Shown piece by piece: positions 5,851-7,818 of a stretch of 7,818 nt of DNA (position 1 is the stretch's first letter; the number at the start of each line of letters is the position of its first letter). The position numbers and the translations under genes are program-made. The stretch comes from Oscillospiraceae bacterium (GTDB lineage: Bacteria > Bacillota > Clostridia > Oscillospirales > Acutalibacteraceae), in assembly GCA_902761265.1 (NCBI GenBank), contig CACWJV010000096.1, positions 1 to 7,818 on the forward strand, written 5' to 3'. The notes under the pieces were generated by a model that was not told where the DNA came from, made no database searches, and saw only the letters and a program-made list of their open reading frames with translations.

Positions 5851-6762
5851 TTAAAACAAGTTTTTGAAAAACGCAAAGATTCGACGGAAAAAGTCGGCGA
5901 TTCGCTGGAAAAAGGATACTTTCCCGGTGTCTGCCGGGGCGCTGGCCTGTGTTGTCAGCGCAGTCAGCGCGCTGTCGACCTGCGATTGTGTGGCAGTGAG
6001 ATTCTCCATCACACGGCGGGCCTCTGCGCGTTTGCCGCTGTCTGTGCTCTGCGCATAGGCGGCATAGAGTCTGTCCTTGTTCGCGTGGACAAAATAACCG
6101 TTCACGGTCTTGCCGGTGAGCGCGTCTTTGGCACTGTAGCCGAGATCGCGTCCATAGCCGCTGATGGTGAATTGCCAGCGGATGACATAGGTGTTGCCAT
6201 AATTTTGGAATCCGGCGTTGCGCGGCGTATTGTTGATTTCCAGCCCGAATTTTGCTATGTTGTCTGTAATCAGATAATCGTTGACCGTAATCATCCAGCC
6301 GGACTGATCGGTATAGTCGAATTCATCCAGCGAACGGTCGGTATTTTTCCGGACAGTGCTGTTCGACGGGCCGCCGTTTTGTGTGATGATTGCCGGAATC
6401 TGCACTGTGCCTTTGTCAATGCCGGCCACACCTTTGAGATACATGACCTGTTGTGACGTATCCATGCGACCGGTGATGCTGGCGGTCAGGTTTTTGTCGC
6501 GCAGCATCGCGAGTGTTGCCATACCGGCGGTCAGATTGCGCTTGGTGTAGGGCCCGTAGCCTTGCGGCGCCAGAAGCTCGTTGATCTGATCGATGTTATA
6601 CGACGTCGGTTCCACATAGAATCCCTGGCCGAGCGTCAGCCCTTCCATGGAAATGACCACGCGAAACGGATCGTCTGCCGCAACAGCGGCAGGAGCGGCT
6701 GCCGTGCCGAGCAGCAGCAGGCACAGCAGCAGCGATAAGATGCGGTTCAAGCGAGAGTTCAT
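5851..6762 (-). CDS. Secreted DUF4430-type protein with FIVAR-like helices and Phe-rich tail
   Basis: The 303-residue protein has a Sec signal peptide (Arg residues, long Leu stretch, likely cleavage after A29). Residues about 33-210 match the pattern of clostridial DUF4430 (transcobalamin C-terminal-like) proteins: VVISMEGLTLGQGFYVEPT (35-53), SGWMITVND (154-162) and VIRWQFTISGYGRDLG (193-208). Residues about 225-272 are helical, and TATQSQVDSALTAL (257-270) resembles FIVAR-type helical repeats of surface proteins. The end (282-303) is an amphipathic Phe-rich segment very like that of the preceding gene product. There is no lipobox, sortase motif or full membrane span. The start is supported by a GGAAGG site 8 bases upstream. 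It lies 15 bp after the previous gene and 12 bp before the toroid gene, so co-expression is likely. Role by inference: an extracellular ligand-binding or adaptor domain. No cysteines are present in the mature protein. Confidence 0.82.
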   Translation of the reverse strand: MNSRLNRILSLLLCLLLLGTAAAPAAVAADDPFRVVISMEGLTLGQGFYVEPTSYNIDQINELLAPQGYGPYTKRNLTAGMATLAMLRDKNLTASITGRMDTSQQVMYLKGVAGIDKGTVQIPAIITQNGGPSNSTVRKNTDRSLDEFDYTDQSGWMITVNDYLITDNIAKFGLEINNTPRNAGFQNYGNTYVIRWQFTISGYGRDLGYSAKDALTGKTVNGYFVHANKDRLYAAYAQSTDSGKRAEARRVMENLTATQSQVDSALTALTTQASAPADTGKVSFFQRIADFFRRIFAFFKNLF

Positions 6763-6777
6763 ACGCTTAGCCTTCCT

Positions 6778-7818
6778 TTATTTAGTGTGGAATATGTAGT
6801 GTGCAAAGAAATAGAAAATGTTGTGGAAGAACTGTACGATCTTGCCCCAAAAGCCGGCGTGGTCTTTGCCGCAGAACTTGCAAAGGTTGGCAGGCGCGGC
6901 AGGCGTATCCGGGGCATCGGGCGTGTCGGGGGTGTCTGGCGTGGTCGGGTTGGTGCCGGGAACGACAAGATCTACCCAGACCTCCTGGCGGTAGAGCGCG
7001 TCAAAGTCCGTGTTGTCGGGATACAGCTCGGCGTAGCGTTCAAACTGTTTGCTGGAAAGCATCGCATAAATGCGGACGGTGGTGTTTTCCTCTGCAGGTG
7101 TTACAATGAGATTTTCGTGAGAGATGACGTCCGGCTCTGTGGACTGAAATCTATCCCAACGCTCTGACGGATGGAACGGGTCAATGGATACGGCAGAGAT
7201 GCCGAGATCGGTCACTTCCGTGTTGGTGTAGATCCATTTGAGACCGCCGTTGCCGTCGGGTATCGCTTCATAGAATGCGTGCAGGTTGTTGACAACTTTG
7301 TCGGGCGCTTCGTTGGTGCCGTCATTTAAACCGTCAAACAGATGAGCCTTAACCTGTTCCATGAGGGCTTTCTGGGCGTCGATTTCCGTCTGCGCGATCG
7401 GCGCGACGGTCAGTGTCAGCTCTTTGCTGACGGAAAGATCGCTGTAATTCTTGTGCTTCATCGTGATGGTCAGGGTCACAGTGGCCGCGTCCTCGCCGGG
7501 CAGCGGGCGCAGCACGTTCAGACGGTAGCTGCTGACAGCGGCGACGGCTTCGTTATTGGAGGTCACGGTGAATGTGTAATCGTTCGGATTACTGATGCCG
7601 GAAGTGCGCGGGAGCAGAAGCTGGACGTCCTGCTTCACAGCAGCCGGGTCGATCGGCGTTTTGTCGGTGATATAGGTCAGCTTGTCTGCGGTGTAGTTTG
7701 CGTTGAGCTCTGCCTGCATCTGCTGCAGCAGCTCGTCGCCGATGCCTTTGACGGTTACGGTGTACTGCTTTTCAAGCGTGATGGGGTCTTCGTCATAGGA
7801 TGTGCGCTGGAAGTTGTA
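6778..7818 (-). CDS. Exported surface protein with degenerate Ig-like domains, C-terminal part only
   Basis: The frame is open to the window edge, so the start and any signal peptide are missing; 346 residues are visible (numbered from the edge). Residues 1-23 look like the last strand of one beta-sandwich domain (ends KQYTVTVKG). Residues about 34-140 resemble an atrophied bacterial Ig-like domain (aBig_2 type), with VTSNNEAVAAVS and the closing strand KELTLTVAP. A second diverged unit spans about 144-287, with WIYTNTEVTD, PDVISHENLIV and a final WVDLVV strand. A TPD/APD repeat linker follows (about 290-310), then a CKFCGKDH Cys/His motif (C313, C316, H320) and a Phe-rich amphipathic tail (323-346). 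Such Ig-like arrays usually act as stalks on extracellular proteins; no enzyme motif is visible. The missing N-terminal part could hold a DUF4430 or toroid domain like its neighbours. It ends 15 bp before the next gene, so it is probably the same transcript. The Ig-like call rests on remembered pattern, not a profile search. Confidence 0.75.
   Translation of the reverse strand, partial: YNFQRTSYDEDPITLEKQYTVTVKGIGDELLQQMQAELNANYTADKLTYITDKTPIDPAAVKQDVQLLLPRTSGISNPNDYTFTVTSNNEAVAAVSSYRLNVLRPLPGEDAATVTLTITMKHKNYSDLSVSKELTLTVAPIAQTEIDAQKALMEQVKAHLFDGLNDGTNEAPDKVVNNLHAFYEAIPDGNGGLKWIYTNTEVTDLGISAVSIDPFHPSERWDRFQSTEPDVISHENLIVTPAEENTTVRIYAMLSSKQFERYAELYPDNTDFDALYRQEVWVDLVVPGTNPTTPDTPDTPDAPDTPAAPANLCKFCGKDHAGFWGKIVQFFHNIFYFFAHYIFHTK
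6892..6948 (-). repeat. TPD/APD tandem-repeat linker
   Basis: Within the Ig-like surface protein a 9-base unit encoding Thr-Pro-Asp is repeated (TPD three times, then APD and TPA). It forms a stiff acidic Pro-rich spacer between the last Ig-like unit and the Cys/His motif plus tail. Short in-frame units of this kind can change copy number by slippage without breaking the frame. Confidence 0.7.

Noticed and set aside
139..6762. Naming the system firmly as a cobalamin transporter (cbrT, cbrU, cbrV)
   Set aside because: Fold and neighbourhood suggest it, but no riboswitch or other cobalamin gene is in the window and S-component specificity cannot be read reliably from motifs alone.
6892..6948. 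Short tandem repeats as a CRISPR-like array
   Set aside because: The units are 9 bases, in frame, without spacers, and encode TPD in a protein linker.

Overview
All genes read from the minus strand, in six tightly packed frames that look like one operon running from beyond position 7818 down to a strong hairpin terminator at about 103-132. The GC-rich sequence (by eye), strong AGGAGG-type ribosome binding sites, lipobox and sortase-type cell-wall signals and ECF-type transporter parts point to a Gram-positive Firmicute, probably a gut clostridium of the Oscillospirales type. That placement is an inference from style, not a database match.

In order of transcription: (1) the 3' part of an exported protein with degenerate Ig-like domains (7818-6778, 5' end missing); (2) a secreted DUF4430-type protein (6762-5851); (3) a secreted alpha/alpha-toroid protein (terpene cyclase/transcobalamin-like fold) with a Thr/Ala-rich stalk and a cell-wall sorting signal (5838-4468); (4) a lipoprotein with a Thr/Ala-rich stalk and a textbook DUF4430 (transcobalamin C-terminal-like) domain (4478-3630); (5) an EcfT transmembrane subunit (3602-2712); (6) one 866-residue polypeptide joining two ABC ATPase domains to a membrane region that ends in an ECF S-component-like module (2739-139). 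Gaps are 15, 12 and 27 bp; genes 3/4 and 5/6 overlap by 11 and 28 bp.

The genes fit together as a surface capture and import machine. Genes 5 and 6 supply a complete energy-coupling factor importer (T, A, A', S) in two polypeptides. Genes 3 and 4 carry, as two separately anchored proteins, the two folds that vertebrate transcobalamin and intrinsic factor join in one chain. The main hypothesis is that this is a Gram-positive uptake system for a corrinoid or similar cofactor, with a split transcobalamin-like receptor. The substrate is not proven by the sequence, and the operon's leader, where a cobalamin riboswitch might lie, is outside the window. Genes 1 and 2 end in nearly the same Phe-rich amphipathic tail, which may be a surface-retention signal.

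Beyond the terminator (1-99) lies AT-rich DNA with a short interrupted palindrome that may be the end of an ISL3-like insertion sequence. No RNA genes, CRISPR arrays or convincing plus-strand genes were seen.
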